The position numbers and the translations under genes were made by a program. The notes beneath the pieces were generated by a model. That model did no database searches. It was not told the DNA's origin and saw nothing but the letters and a program-made list of their open reading frames with translations. A stretch of 64,000 nt of DNA from assembly GCF_048569485.1 (NCBI RefSeq), contig NC_134358.1:241612404-241676403 (forward strand). Direction: 5' to 3'. The stretch comes from Anomaloglossus baeobatrachus. Taxonomy: Eukaryota; Chordata; Amphibia; Anura; Aromobatidae. Each line of letters begins with the position of its first letter. Position 1 is the first letter of the stretch. This document shows, one piece after another, positions 1-10,281 of this stretch.

Positions 1-274
1 TTAAAGTTCCTCTGCCATTGGTATGCAGGCTTTGGGTCCCTCAGGGCTAAGTGTACTTAGAGATGAGTCCCCTGGAGACAACATGCGCCTGCTCTGCTGC
101 GCAAAAGTCCATTCCCCTGATGATCTTGGCATCGACTAAATCTTTTTGACACCGCTTTGTAACTTGGTGGGTTCATGTGGAAGAAGCGTGACCACTTCAA
201 AACATGTCTAAATAAACTGCGTTTCATTTACATTCAGTGTATTGGCTGTTTTCATCAACCTTCAGGAGTGCAGT

Positions 275-1394
275 TGTAATGACCAGAGGTCCTATTAAGA
301 TCCAGTGAGTCACAGACCGAGACTGAGGCAGAAATGAACAACAGTATTTTACTGAAATGGGGATCAAATTACGGTGAAATGTAGAATATAATAAACTCAA
401 AATCCCCTTAAAAACATTACCATTAATAATTTCACACACTAAGCGCTAGCCGAAAATCAATGCACCGATCTCAGAGATCCCAGTATATGTAAATCACATT
501 TGGGGCCCGGAACAAATTTACCTACACGTTAAACTTATCAAACTGGAAAGACGATGTAAATTAGGTGAGGGTGGTCTGATGGAACCTCTGAGATGGCGCA
601 CTGAGTATAACTTATCACAGATAATAATACAATACACTAAATTAATGATGACTATACACTTATCACAGGGATACCCGGGTATCTCACAACCTATGGTACC
701 ATTAAACTCCAATGTAACTTTACACCGGTGTTTTTCGCGTGGGCTGCAGCAAGTCCAGAAAATAAAAATAAAAATAAAACTTTGGCGCCAAAAATAAGTA
801 CTTATTGCAAAAGAAAAAAAAACAAAGTTTGGCAGCTATCAGCCAATGCCAGAGTCACCTGTCAAGCACTTTAATTCTGTAGCCTCAGGACGCAGTCTGG
901 GGATCACTCCTTTCCAGGGCTTGTCAGAATTCTTCCAATGGGGATGACACCGGACGCCGTCTCTCTTATCGCAGTCACTCACGGCCTTACTGGACATCAA
1001 TCACTTGCTCTGTCAGGGAGGGAAACATCTCCTCAGCTTCTCCTCAGATGCTCTTTCAGTTGGACCCAGGTCCGCACAACTGGATCGCTTATCACACAGT
1101 GATGTGGTATTGTCTTCGCAATTTATGTTTCCCTTCACTCTCCTCAGATGCTGTCACTGGCTCTGTTCACCAACAAGTCTCTTGGTCACCAACCAGGGCT
1201 TACAACCAGCTTATTTTAAGGCCCATATTGCTTCACCTACTATGTTTTCAAAAAACCCGTTGCCATGGACACCAAACTCCCTCCTCGCATTTCCTAGATC
1301 TCCACAACTACTTCCTGTTTATCGCTCAGACAGACAGGCAGACTCTGCAGGGTCCTAATGCTCGCCCTGTATTGTCATAGTTCACTCTCTTACA
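275..1394 (-). repeat. 3' LTR of the gypsy element
   Basis: This is the left copy, which is the 3' LTR because the element reads on the minus strand. It matches 6590-7704 almost base for base, starts TGTAATGACC on the + strand and ends TTACA. The pol frame runs about 70 bp into it. A purine-rich stretch (on the minus strand) just inside it, near 1395-1410, fits a polypurine tract. Confidence 0.95.
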
Positions 1395-4300
1395 TGCCAC
1401 CCCACTAGAGGTTGGCGTCCTCGACATACCTCCCCACTCAAAATCATCCTGTGCGTAGCGCTGAGGGGGTATTCCTGCCGTAGGTCGAGTGGTTCTCCGA
1501 AGGTCCTTCCCAACGGATTCTGTCCCCGAAGGGGCAGGAGTCCCTTCAGAAGTGTCATCAGAGGAAAGGCGTGACGCTGCCCCCTCTTGAAGTGCAACAC
1601 CCCGTGACCCATTATTCATGTCAGGTGGCTGACTCAAACCCTCACCCTCGGAAGGACATACCACCGGCTCAACACTCTTTCCACACAGGTGCAGATCATT
1701 CACAGGGGGCAGATAAACAGGCGCAGAGGAGGGCTCATCATCAAACTCAAAAACATCAGGAGTACCTGACCCTTGGGAAACAGCCTCTGGTTCCATAGAA
1801 ACGGGAGCCACGTCCTCAAACCAGCACCGTTGTAGCATGCTACGGTGAAGATTACGAGTGAGCCCCCCTGCCCCCACGGGCTCGACCTCATAAACTGGAA
1901 TCTCAGGGTTCACTCGTCTCTTTATCAGGTATGGGGTCGCCTCCCATCGATCGGCCAGTTTCCCTGTCGGTCGTTTGACCCTCACCAACACTCTATCCCC
2001 TGGGGAGAAAGGTTCCGTCTGCACAGGCCTCGTGTCCCTATGAGACACCTGATTGAGTCTATTACCCACCACCTGATGCACCACTCTCAGTCGCCGCTGG
2101 TGTTCCCGAACCCATTCAGATGCAGTCCGAGGGGAATCAGAGGAGGGATCTGGCACGTTCAAATCTTCAATATCCCTCCCGGGTCTCCCAAACATCAACA
2201 TGTGTGGCGAATAGCCCGTAGTGCTGTGCAATCGATTGTTGTAGGCCCACATTAGTTCAGGGAGGTACTCAGGCCAGTGGCCCTGCTGCCCTTCCTCTAA
2301 TGTTCTCATCATCTGTATCAAGGTACGATTGAAACGCTCACAGGCCCCATTTCCTTGGGGATGGTAAGGTGTCATTCTTGAATGTGCTATGCCATACAGC
2401 CGGCGCAGCTCTTCCATTAGTGTCCCCTGGAAACATGCCCCCTGATCTGAGTGTATCCTTTGCGGACACCCAAACACTTGGAGAAAATGACGACACACAG
2501 CCTTAGCCGCCGACTCCGCTGTCTGATCTCTTGTCGGCACTGCCACAGCATATTTAGTGAAGTGGTCTGTCATTACCAAGCAATAGGAGCACCCAGACGT
2601 CGAGTATCCTATCAGAACATAATCAATCATGAGCAATTCCAAGGGGGCAGACGTTTTAATGGTTTGAGTAGGGGCCCGCTGCTCAGGGCTCTTACTGAGC
2701 CCACAGACCCGACATTGCCGACATGCCTCCGCTACCATCCCTCTCAAGTCAGGGCAATAGAGGATTCGCTGTAACCACTGAAGTGTCTTTTCACTACCAA
2801 AGTGGGCTCCTTTCTCATGTACCTCGCGGGCAACCATCGGACCCATCCCTACAGGGATTACCAGTTGGTACCGGTGTTGCAGCTCAGATGGCAGATACAC
2901 CTTACGATACAAAAGATCCTGTTCCACACACAACTTATCCCACTGTCGCAATAGTTTAATTCCTTCTGCGGATAGTTGGGCCTTGTCCTCTGCACTCGGC
3001 CAAATCCCATTTTGTACCCAGGTGCGCACTCGCGAGATGTCTGGACACTCGTTCTGATCTTTTGCCCAATCTGATGGGGTTTTTTCCAGGAAACACGGCA
3101 TCCCTGATGCCACCCCACTTGAATGTACCACACTGCGGAAGATAGGTACCTGCCCCAAGTCAGGGGTCTCTGTGTCCTCGAGCTGGTCATTAATGTTTTC
3201 TCCCCTAAATCCAAGGGGTACCCTCGACAATGCGTCCGCATTACCGTTTTCTCGCCCCGAGCGAAACTTAATCTGATAATTAAACTTAGCAAGGCGAGCG
3301 ACCCATCGCTGCTCCAACGCTCCCAGTTTCGCATTCTCTAAGTGAGCAAGAGGGTTATTATCGGTCATGACCAACACCTCAGCTCCCGTTAGATACTCAG
3401 CAAAACGCTCCGTCATTGCCCACACCAGGGCTAACAGCTCTAGGCGAAACGAACTATAATTAGCCGGATTGCGCTCAGTGTCCCTTAAAGACCTGCTGCC
3501 ATAGGCAATGACCCGCTCCCGGCCATCCTGAATTTGGGCCAGTACCGCCCCCAACCCGTGAAGACTACCATCAGTGTACAACAGGAAAGGGGTATCAAAC
3601 CTGGCATATGCCAACAAAGGGGCACTCGTTAGGGCAGCTTTCACCTCGTCAAATGCCTTTTGCTGCTGAGGCCCCCATTGGATAGGGCGGTTGCGAGGAC
3701 CCAGCGCCGTCCCTCTTAAAAGTTCATTCAGGGGACCCACTACTTGTGAAAACCTGGGCACAAATCGTCGATAGTACCCTGCCAATCCCAAGAAAGCCCG
3801 CACCTCCCGTAGAGTCTGAGGAGGTGCCCACCCCTGTACCGCTAAGATCTTACTGACTGAGGGTAACACCCCGTCGGGAGTCACCACATGGCCTAGATAC
3901 TCTATGCGACTCTTGAACAGTTGACATTTCTTTGGTTTTATCTTTAAGCCATGGCGACTGAGACGTTGGAGCACTTGGCGCAACTTCTCAAGATGGTCTT
4001 CAAATGACGTTCCGAACACCACGATGTCATCTAGATATATCAATACCGATTCAAAATTCAGGTCGCCTAAACAGTGTTCCATAAGGCGTTGAAAGGTCCC
4101 CGGGGCATTACTGAGTCCGAACGGCATCCGGTTGAATTCATAGAGCCCCATTGGCATAACAAATGCTGTCTTTGCCCGATCTTTCTCAGCCATTGGTACC
4201 TGCCAATATCCACTCGCCAAGTCCAACGTTGAAAAGTATTTGGCCCGTCCTAATGCAGACAGGGACTCCTCAATTCGAGGCAACGGGTATGCGTCTCGCA

Positions 4301-5648
4301 CAGTGTGCGCGTTTAATTTCCGATAATCCACACAAAATCGAAGGGTCCCATCCTTCTTTCGGACAAGGACAACGGGGGCAGCCCAGGGACTTTGGCTCTC
4401 TCGTATTACTTGATTGTCGAGCATACTGGCGACCATGCCCTTCACCTCTTGATAAAGTGTCGGGGGAATCTGACGATAACGTTCTCTAATGGGAGGGGTG
4501 TCCCCCGTGGGAATCTCATGCTCAATCGTCGGTGAGCACCCGAAGTCTTCTGCATGTCGCGAGAAGGTCTCTTCATGTTCCCACACGACCCTCTCCAACT
4601 GTTCTAGTTGCACGGAAGTCAGTTCCTCCCGATCTACTCCCATCTGATCCATGATCACACGACCATTCCATTCTTTGGTAGGAGATTCAGTCCCTGCTAC
4701 TTCGACCGCATATGTCCAGGATGACTGTGGGTCTGGCCGCAATTCAAACACCGCTTTGTCAGGCATCTTCCCCTCTGGCACGAACAGTTCAGCTAGGATG
4801 GTCCCAGTAGGAATGGTAATAGCCTCCTCCAACACGTTAATGCATCTGACTGGCACCCGTCCATTCTTCACAATCGTCAGAGACCGGGCCACATGCACCT
4901 TGGCAGAAGAGGACTTCTCTGGGGCTGGCTCAAGTAATACCTCAAGTCCATTCAGCCTCTGCGCCACCCCCACTGGCAACATCAAGAGTTCCTCCTGTCG
5001 GGGCGCCAGTGAAATCGTGGTCCGTGATGGCACTCGGACAAGGCCCACCCAGCCCCCAGGGACTGCACTTTTCAGCAGATCACAGTTCAGCACTAGGCGG
5101 TGTAACATTCTCTGTGTCGGTCGGTGACCTGTAGCACGAGTCCAGTAACGGGGTCCCTCACGGGCATACATCTGATGATTTAGATCTCGCAGAATGTTCA
5201 TTCCCAGTGTCACTTCCATCCCTCTTCTAGGGGGGTGGTCCACCAGCACTACCCCTTTCTGACCCAGCTCTTGACCAAACATTTTCAGTCTCATCCACAC
5301 GATCCCTTTCACCGTCAGCTGGCCATTGTTAGCGGCAGTAAGTCTTATCATTCGACCATCTTCGGGAACCACTAGTTGACTGAAGTATTTCTCGAAAACT
5401 TCTAGAGGCATAATGGTACATTCAGATCCCGTATCAACCAAGCAATTCATCTTCCGTCCTTCAAATTCTGCTTCTAAGACTGGACTCCATGCAAACAAAT
5501 TTTGCTCATTCCGTTGGGGGCTTTGTGAGGGGGGGGCCGCTGCGAATTGCCCCCTCAAGGCAGCGGCTGGGAGTTTAACGTCGGCGGAGGAGTCTCGGGG
5601 ACTGTGGACATCCGGCAGTATCGTGAGATGTGTCCCCGGCGCCCGCAC
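1326..5648 (-). CDS. pol: Pol polyprotein: protease, RT, RNase H, integrase
   Basis: A 1,440-residue open frame. The aspartic protease motif VDTGS lies near residue 72. Reverse transcriptase follows, with FCVDYRKLN near 438, MPFGLSNAPGTFQ near 507 and the catalytic YLDD at about 538-541. RNase H starts with LLYTDGS near 690. Integrase has an HHCC zinc domain (HEKGAHFG ... CRQCRVC) and the core residues in MIDYVLI, HSDQGACF and GACERFNRT. A GPY/F-like region (KLADRWEATPYLIKRR) and an acidic tail follow. The order protease-RT-RH-integrase is standard Ty3/gypsy and excludes Copia. The first methionine need not be the true start, since Pol is probably a Gag-Pol fusion made by frameshifting. Confidence 0.93.
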   Translation of the reverse strand: MRAPGTHLTILPDVHSPRDSSADVKLPAAALRGQFAAAPPSQSPQRNEQNLFAWSPVLEAEFEGRKMNCLVDTGSECTIMPLEVFEKYFSQLVVPEDGRMIRLTAANNGQLTVKGIVWMRLKMFGQELGQKGVVLVDHPPRRGMEVTLGMNILRDLNHQMYAREGPRYWTRATGHRPTQRMLHRLVLNCDLLKSAVPGGWVGLVRVPSRTTISLAPRQEELLMLPVGVAQRLNGLEVLLEPAPEKSSSAKVHVARSLTIVKNGRVPVRCINVLEEAITIPTGTILAELFVPEGKMPDKAVFELRPDPQSSWTYAVEVAGTESPTKEWNGRVIMDQMGVDREELTSVQLEQLERVVWEHEETFSRHAEDFGCSPTIEHEIPTGDTPPIRERYRQIPPTLYQEVKGMVASMLDNQVIRESQSPWAAPVVLVRKKDGTLRFCVDYRKLNAHTVRDAYPLPRIEESLSALGRAKYFSTLDLASGYWQVPMAEKDRAKTAFVMPMGLYEFNRMPFGLSNAPGTFQRLMEHCLGDLNFESVLIYLDDIVVFGTSFEDHLEKLRQVLQRLSRHGLKIKPKKCQLFKSRIEYLGHVVTPDGVLPSVSKILAVQGWAPPQTLREVRAFLGLAGYYRRFVPRFSQVVGPLNELLRGTALGPRNRPIQWGPQQQKAFDEVKAALTSAPLLAYARFDTPFLLYTDGSLHGLGAVLAQIQDGRERVIAYGSRSLRDTERNPANYSSFRLELLALVWAMTERFAEYLTGAEVLVMTDNNPLAHLENAKLGALEQRWVARLAKFNYQIKFRSGRENGNADALSRVPLGFRGENINDQLEDTETPDLGQVPIFRSVVHSSGVASGMPCFLEKTPSDWAKDQNECPDISRVRTWVQNGIWPSAEDKAQLSAEGIKLLRQWDKLCVEQDLLYRKVYLPSELQHRYQLVIPVGMGPMVAREVHEKGAHFGSEKTLQWLQRILYCPDLRGMVAEACRQCRVCGLSKSPEQRAPTQTIKTSAPLELLMIDYVLIGYSTSGCSYCLVMTDHFTKYAVAVPTRDQTAESAAKAVCRHFLQVFGCPQRIHSDQGACFQGTLMEELRRLYGIAHSRMTPYHPQGNGACERFNRTLIQMMRTLEEGQQGHWPEYLPELMWAYNNRLHSTTGYSPHMLMFGRPGRDIEDLNVPDPSSDSPRTASEWVREHQRRLRVVHQVVGNRLNQVSHRDTRPVQTEPFSPGDRVLVRVKRPTGKLADRWEATPYLIKRRVNPEIPVYEVEPVGAGGLTRNLHRSMLQRCWFEDVAPVSMEPEAVSQGSGTPDVFEFDDEPSSAPVYLPPVNDLHLCGKSVEPVVCPSEGEGLSQPPDMNNGSRGVALQEGAASRLSSDDTSEGTPAPSGTESVGKDLRRTTRPTAGIPPQRYAQDDFEWGGMSRTPTSSGVACKRVNYDNTGRALGPCRVCLSV

Positions 5649-6556
5649 CTCCAGCAGGTGACTGCTCCCCGGGGACGGGGGCTTGAGTCATTCAAAGAGG
5701 GCGGTCCGGCTGTCAGTGGAATCACCATCCCAGAGGGTGTAGCTGGTGACCTCTCCAGGGGAGTAGGGGACGACCCAGCTCTGATTTTAGACACTTCCAG
5801 CTTTAGCTCCTTCAACTCAGCACGCAGAGCTTGTACAACATCTACCAGTCCCTCCGCTCCTGACAATTGCATTCCGCCTCCCTCCAGCCGTGTACTGTCC
5901 ACAGCCCCTTGAACTACCAGAGTGGACTCTGCCTCCCTTTCCACCGCGGCCTGGTAAATCTGCCAGAAAGATATTTCTGGGGTAGCCCGGGCCACCTCAT
6001 ACAGTTTATCCCGAAGGAGCCTGTTAGCTAACCCTGTGATGAATTGGTCCCGGAGCAAGTGGTCTACCTCCTGGAACGCTCCCAGGGCCCCTGGGTCTAG
6101 TCGCTGCACTTCATTCAATGTTTCCTGTAGCGTATTAGAGTACTGCATCAGAGACTCACTTTCCTTTTGAGGGCGGTTAAAGAAAAATGATCGAAGCTGG
6201 GTCACACGGGCCCGGCCTCCAGAACTCCCCTCTAACAGTACCAAAATTTTCTCTAACGTACTTCTCTCAGCCTCAGGTCGTACCATCACCGTCCGCCTAG
6301 CGTCGCCTTCTAGTGCGTTCAATGCCAGTTCTGCTCGTAATGCGGGAGTCAGATTACACATCCGCAGAATACTCTGGACCCTCTCTGCCCAATCCTGCAA
6401 CGCCATATTACGCCCGTCGTATTTCGGCATGTGCTGGAGTAAAGCTCCTACCGGTACATGCCCTCCCACATTCGCCGCGGCTGCCAAAAGACCCGCACCC
6501 AGCGGCGGGGCTGCTGATGCGGTGGGATCATTTCTTCCCTCGCCGCCTCCATCCAT
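5555..6556 (-). CDS. gag: Gag polyprotein of the gypsy element
   Basis: The structural protein that forms the retrotransposon particle and packages its RNA. The open frame extends upstream into the LTR, so I chose the first methionine after the primer binding site (6556, MDGGGEGRND...). That gives about 333 residues. The middle has the retrotransposon gag pattern (helical, with FFFNRPQKESESLMQY). A CCHC zinc knuckle, CWRCGRRGHISRYC, lies near the C-terminus. A coiled-coil-like stretch (VVQALRAELKELKLEVSKI) precedes it. The 3' end overlaps the pol frame by about 94 bp in a different frame, so Pol is probably made by the ribosomal frameshifting common in this family. Confidence 0.88.
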   Translation of the reverse strand: MDGGGEGRNDPTASAAPPLGAGLLAAAANVGGHVPVGALLQHMPKYDGRNMALQDWAERVQSILRMCNLTPALRAELALNALEGDARRTVMVRPEAERSTLEKILVLLEGSSGGRARVTQLRSFFFNRPQKESESLMQYSNTLQETLNEVQRLDPGALGAFQEVDHLLRDQFITGLANRLLRDKLYEVARATPEISFWQIYQAAVEREAESTLVVQGAVDSTRLEGGGMQLSGAEGLVDVVQALRAELKELKLEVSKIRAGSSPTPLERSPATPSGMVIPLTAGPPSLNDSSPRPRGAVTCWRCGRRGHISRYCRMSTVPETPPPTLNSQPLP

Positions 6557-6568
6557 GACAAACACTGG

Positions 6569-6586
6569 ATCCTGCCGACTACGCCA
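6569..6586 (-). other. Primer binding site, serine tRNA type
   Basis: The + strand reads ATCCTGCCGACTACGCCA, then three A residues, then the 5' LTR. This equals the 3' end of a vertebrate tRNA-Ser (acceptor ...GCCGACTACG plus CCA) as I recall it, so the minus-strand RNA would pair with that tRNA to prime minus-strand DNA synthesis. The match over all 18 bases is clear; the tRNA identity is from memory. Confidence 0.8.
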
Positions 6587-6589
6587 AAA

Positions 6590-7704
6590 TGTAATGACCA
6601 GAGGTCCTATTAAGATCCAGTGAGTCACAGACCGAGACTGAGGCAGAAATGAACAACAGTATTTTACTGAAATGGGGATCAAATTACGGTGAAATGTAGA
6701 ATATAATAAACTCAAAATCCCCTTAAAAACATTACCATTAATAATTTCACACACTAAGCGCTAGCCGAAAATCAATGCACCGATCTCAGAGATCCCAGTA
6801 TATGTAAATCACATTTGGGGCCCGGAACAAATTTACCTACACGTTAAACTTATCAAACTGGAAAGACGATGTAAATTAGGTGAGGGTGGTCTGATGGAAC
6901 CTCTGAGATGGCGCACTGAGTATAACTTATCACAGATAATAATACAATACACTAAATTAATGATGACTATACACTTATCACAGGGATACCCGGGTATCTC
7001 ACAACCTATGGTACCATTAAACTCCAATGTAACTTTACACCGGTGTTTTTCGCGTGGGCTGCAGCAAGTCCAGAAAAATAAAAATAAAACTTTGGCGCCA
7101 AAAATAAGTACTTATTGCAAAAGAAAAAAAAACAAAGTTTGGCAGCTATCAGCCAATGCCAGAGTCACCTGTCAAGCACTTTAATTCTGTAGCCTCAGGA
7201 CGCAGTCTGGGGATCACTCCTTTCCAGGGCTTGTCAGAATCCTTCCAATGGGGATGACACCGGACGCCGTCTCTCTTATCGCAGTCACTCACGGCCTTAC
7301 TGGACATCAATCACTTCCTCTGTCAGGGAGGGAAACATCTCCTCAGCTTCTCCTCAGATGCTCTTTCAGTTGGACCCAGGTCCGCACAACTGGATCGCTT
7401 ATCACACAGTGATGTGGTATTGTCTTCGCAATTTATGTTTCCCTTCACTCTCCTCAGATGCTGTCACTGGCTCTGTTCACCAACAAGTCTCTTGGTCACC
7501 AACCAGGGCTTACAACCAGCTTATTTTAAGGCCCATATTGCTTCACCTACTATGTTTTCAAAAAACCCGTTGCCATGGACACCAAACTCCCTCCTCGCAT
7601 TTCCTGGATCTCCACAACTACTTCCTGTTTATCGCTCAGACAGACAGGCAGACTCTGCAGGGTCCTAATGCTCGCCCTGTATTGTCATAGTTCACTCTCT
7701 TACA
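6590..7704 (-). repeat. 5' LTR of the gypsy element
   Basis: This is the right copy, the 5' LTR of the minus-strand element and so the expected site of its promoter and transcription start. It is 1,115 bp long and nearly identical to the left LTR. It is followed at 7705-7708 by the target duplication CAGT. Confidence 0.95.
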
Positions 7705-7708
7705 CAGT

Positions 7709-9310
7709 GACCACACCAGCTTTCTGGTTACTCTGCATCATCTCTAGCCTTAGGATTCTCAGCTGTTAATTTCAGGCTATCACACTACTGTGTGACACAA
7801 CCAAATAAGTTGACCGATCATCCTACACTGCACCATTGCATGTCTACCCTATAAGACCCTATTGCACTCGTTTGTCCACAGCTCCTCACAGTTGTCACCT
7901 GATTGTTTCCTAGTGACACTGATCCTCCGACAGATAGTGATGTTGGGATAGAAATGCCATGGAGCACTAAATATGAGTATCTTCTTCTGAACTCCTACAA
8001 TGACAAAATTATATTACCATCAAGATCAATAGTCACAATGATAATCTGCTTTGAATTTGTATAATCAAAATTACTTACAAACAGAAACTACTCTGAGAGC
8101 TGGGCACCAAGCACTGGGTTTCTGTTTGGCTGCGCCATCATGTTCTCTTCTGATTAAGACCTGTGCTGTACACTTTCTACAAACATGATGTATCTGTTCA
8201 GGATTGGGCATTAGAGATAAGTGAATTTGTTCAAAGCAAGTCAAATTCATGTGGACATTTACAAAAATTTTAATTTCTCCAAACCAGAGGGTTTTTTTTA
8301 TGTTATTCACGTCATTTGAATCCCATAAAATAGTGGCCAGAAATTGTTTTGAGTTTGACCCTGAAATTAAATTTGTGTGAAATTTATTCAATACATATTG
8401 AACATGACTTATATTTATTATTTTTCTACTCTGGTGTCTAATACTGATGAACAAATCTGACAAATTCAAATTTGTGGAAGGCACTGAAAAGACAAAAAAG
8501 CACAATGAAGTCTTAACGGTGCACAAATGGGAGAACGATTGGAGGAGATGAGCTCACATGATGGAGTTGTGAGATGCACAGTTCATCTACAAGCTTAAAA
8601 GTATGCAGAGATCAAAGGATAGGAGACAATGAATATAATCTGTGTTACCTGCAATCCAATGAGGTTCAGACCAGAGAGTGAAGAATATGTGGTTTATTGT
8701 TGTCTGCGCGTTTCAAAACTCACTGGTTTCTTCATCAGGACAAACCATCAAATTAAAATTTGTCAGATGTCACGTGTCTTCCAAGCCTTGATTGACACAC
8801 TGCGCAACATCATGATGTGACAGCTTGTTTTGCACAAGGTCTAGGTCCTCTTACATTGCTATTAATGTGATTTTGTTTAGTGCACTTGCACTTTGAAATT
8901 TTGTATAATAAAATTCGTTATATTCTCCAGCAATGTTTGCTCCAGTTCTCCTTTTTGTTATCATGCTTTTTGAGCTGCTGTGAACCTTGGTGGCTCCTCC
9001 ACTGGGTTCTCACATATTTCTTGAATTTGTATTTCCAATGGAATGTAGAAGTCTCATAATATTGGTCCGAGTGGAATGCGATTTTTTATCGCACTCCACT
9101 CGCACCGATTTTCATGCCGTGTGGCTTAGGCCTAAGTGTCCAATGCTTTATTTGCCCTGTGATGGCGCTGCAGAAAATTTGAACAAGGTGATCTGCTTAT
9201 TATGGATACAGTCTTCTAACAAAAAGGGTTGGATATCCTCTCTTATGTTGCTAAGCAATTCCACCGTATCTTTAGAATTGTTTTTATTTTGTTTTGGCCA
9301 TATCCAAGAT
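7709..9310. other. Intergenic, mostly unassigned
   Basis: No gene seen. Near 8213 a TAGAGATAAGTGAATTTG start resembles the end of the TAGAGATGAG-type MITEs found elsewhere in the window, but no matching right end is clear. A hairpin at about 9065-9106 has an imperfect stem of about 19 bp (CCGAGTGGAATGCGAT against ATCGCACTCCACTCG). A Penelope-type end fragment lies near 8600-8850. Confidence 0.4.
8706..8738 (-). ncRNA. Hammerhead-like motif, Penelope-type end
   Basis: On the minus strand the bases read CTGATGA, a short arm pair (AAAC with GTTT) and then GAAACGCG. This is the layout of the hammerhead core (CUGAUGA, stem II, GAAA). It sits in a short repeat fragment with no recognisable Penelope coding sequence. 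The stem is short, so activity is uncertain. Confidence 0.4.
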
Positions 9311-9315
9311 CCTAC

Positions 9316-9995
9316 TGTAACGCCTGCCTGGATCCACAGACTCAGATGGGCTGTAACGGGGAGGCTAGAGGGAAGCCACTCACCAAGTAGGACTCCCAGA
9401 ACCCTGAAACCCTTTAACCCCTATACAGGGATTTGGAATTACACAGGGAACTGGAGATCACTACCTGTGGAAAGCTGCAGTCCGATGAGAGTAGTCGTCA
9501 GGCAGGGTCAAACCAGGAATAGCGGAACAGTGACAGAATCGGCAGGCAGTGACGTAGTCAGCAAACGTAGCAGAGGTCAGATCCGGGTCGGGCAGCAAGG
9601 TACAAAAACAGTAGGCAGAAGGGTAGTCAAAAACACGCAGAAGTCAACACACATGAATCACTAACAGAATAGGATATAACAGGAGCCAGGAAAATCAGAA
9701 CTATCTCTAGCAGTGGTCATGTGACAGGAGGGGAAATAAGAAGGGTGTGGTGTCTTCCCATTGGCTGTAGCTGAACGCTGGCAACTTCAGCTGGAAGACA
9801 CATGCCACCCACAGTCAGCCAGCGGTACTGCAGATCCCAAGCTAACCCAGCCCAGTGGATGATCGGAGCCTGCGCCCACCGGTGCTGCTGGCATCGACTT
9901 CTCTCCCATCACCAGCACCATCTACGGCAGGAACACGGCGTCGCCTGGCGATCGGAGCAGAAGTTGCTGGAGCAGACTCCGGCGGTGACGTAACA
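9316..9995. mobile_element. Solo LTR with 5-bp target duplication
   Basis: A 680-bp unit that starts TGTAACGCC and ends GTAACA, with the same 5 bp, CCTAC, on both sides (9311-9315 and 9996-10000). TG/CA ends, the size and the 5-bp duplication fit a solo LTR left by recombination. No internal coding region is attached and the parent family was not identified. Its transcription direction is unknown. Confidence 0.6.
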
Positions 9996-10056
9996 CCTAC
10001 CTGGTGATTCTGTGACTAATATTCTTATAAGTTGAAACATATTATCTGGCCTCTAA

Positions 10057-10278
10057 GGCCGGTTTCACACGTCCGGCTTTTCGCCGGTTTACCGGATCCG
10101 GCGCTCTCCCATACAGTGACTACAGTACAGTGACAGCGCAACAAGCGCCGGTCACATGCTGTCATGTGACCGGCGCATGTGACCCGGAAGTTACAGCGCT
10201 GTCACTGTACTGTATTGTCTGTACGGGAGAGCGCCGGATCCGGTAAACCGGCGAAAAGCCGGATGTGTGAAACCGGCC
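10057..10278. mobile_element. Palindromic MITE, Harbinger-type (TAA duplication)
   Basis: A 222-bp element that is almost one long inverted repeat. Its left end, GGCCGGTTTCACACGTCCGG, is mirrored at the right end, and TAA flanks both sides. The 3-bp TWA duplication and GG...CC ends fit non-autonomous PIF/Harbinger elements. There is no coding capacity. Confidence 0.7.
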
Positions 10279-10281
10279 TAA

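Larger units (their letters stand above)
275..7704 (-). mobile_element. Ty3/gypsy LTR retrotransposon, looks whole
   Basis: A 7.4-kb element lying on the minus strand. It has two nearly identical LTRs of about 1.1 kb that begin TG and end CA, and a 4-bp direct flank CAGT on both sides (271-274 and 7705-7708). The inside holds a gag frame and a protease-RT-RNase H-integrase pol frame in the standard Ty3/gypsy order, plus a primer binding site next to the 5' LTR. By eye the LTRs differ by about three substitutions and one small A-rich indel, which points to a very recent insertion. Both frames look open over their full length. No envelope gene was seen. The clade within Metaviridae was not determined. 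Confidence 0.95.

Noticed and set aside
8987-9664. 225-residue plus-strand frame
   Set aside because: It spans the boundary of the solo LTR at 9316 and has no recognisable motif.
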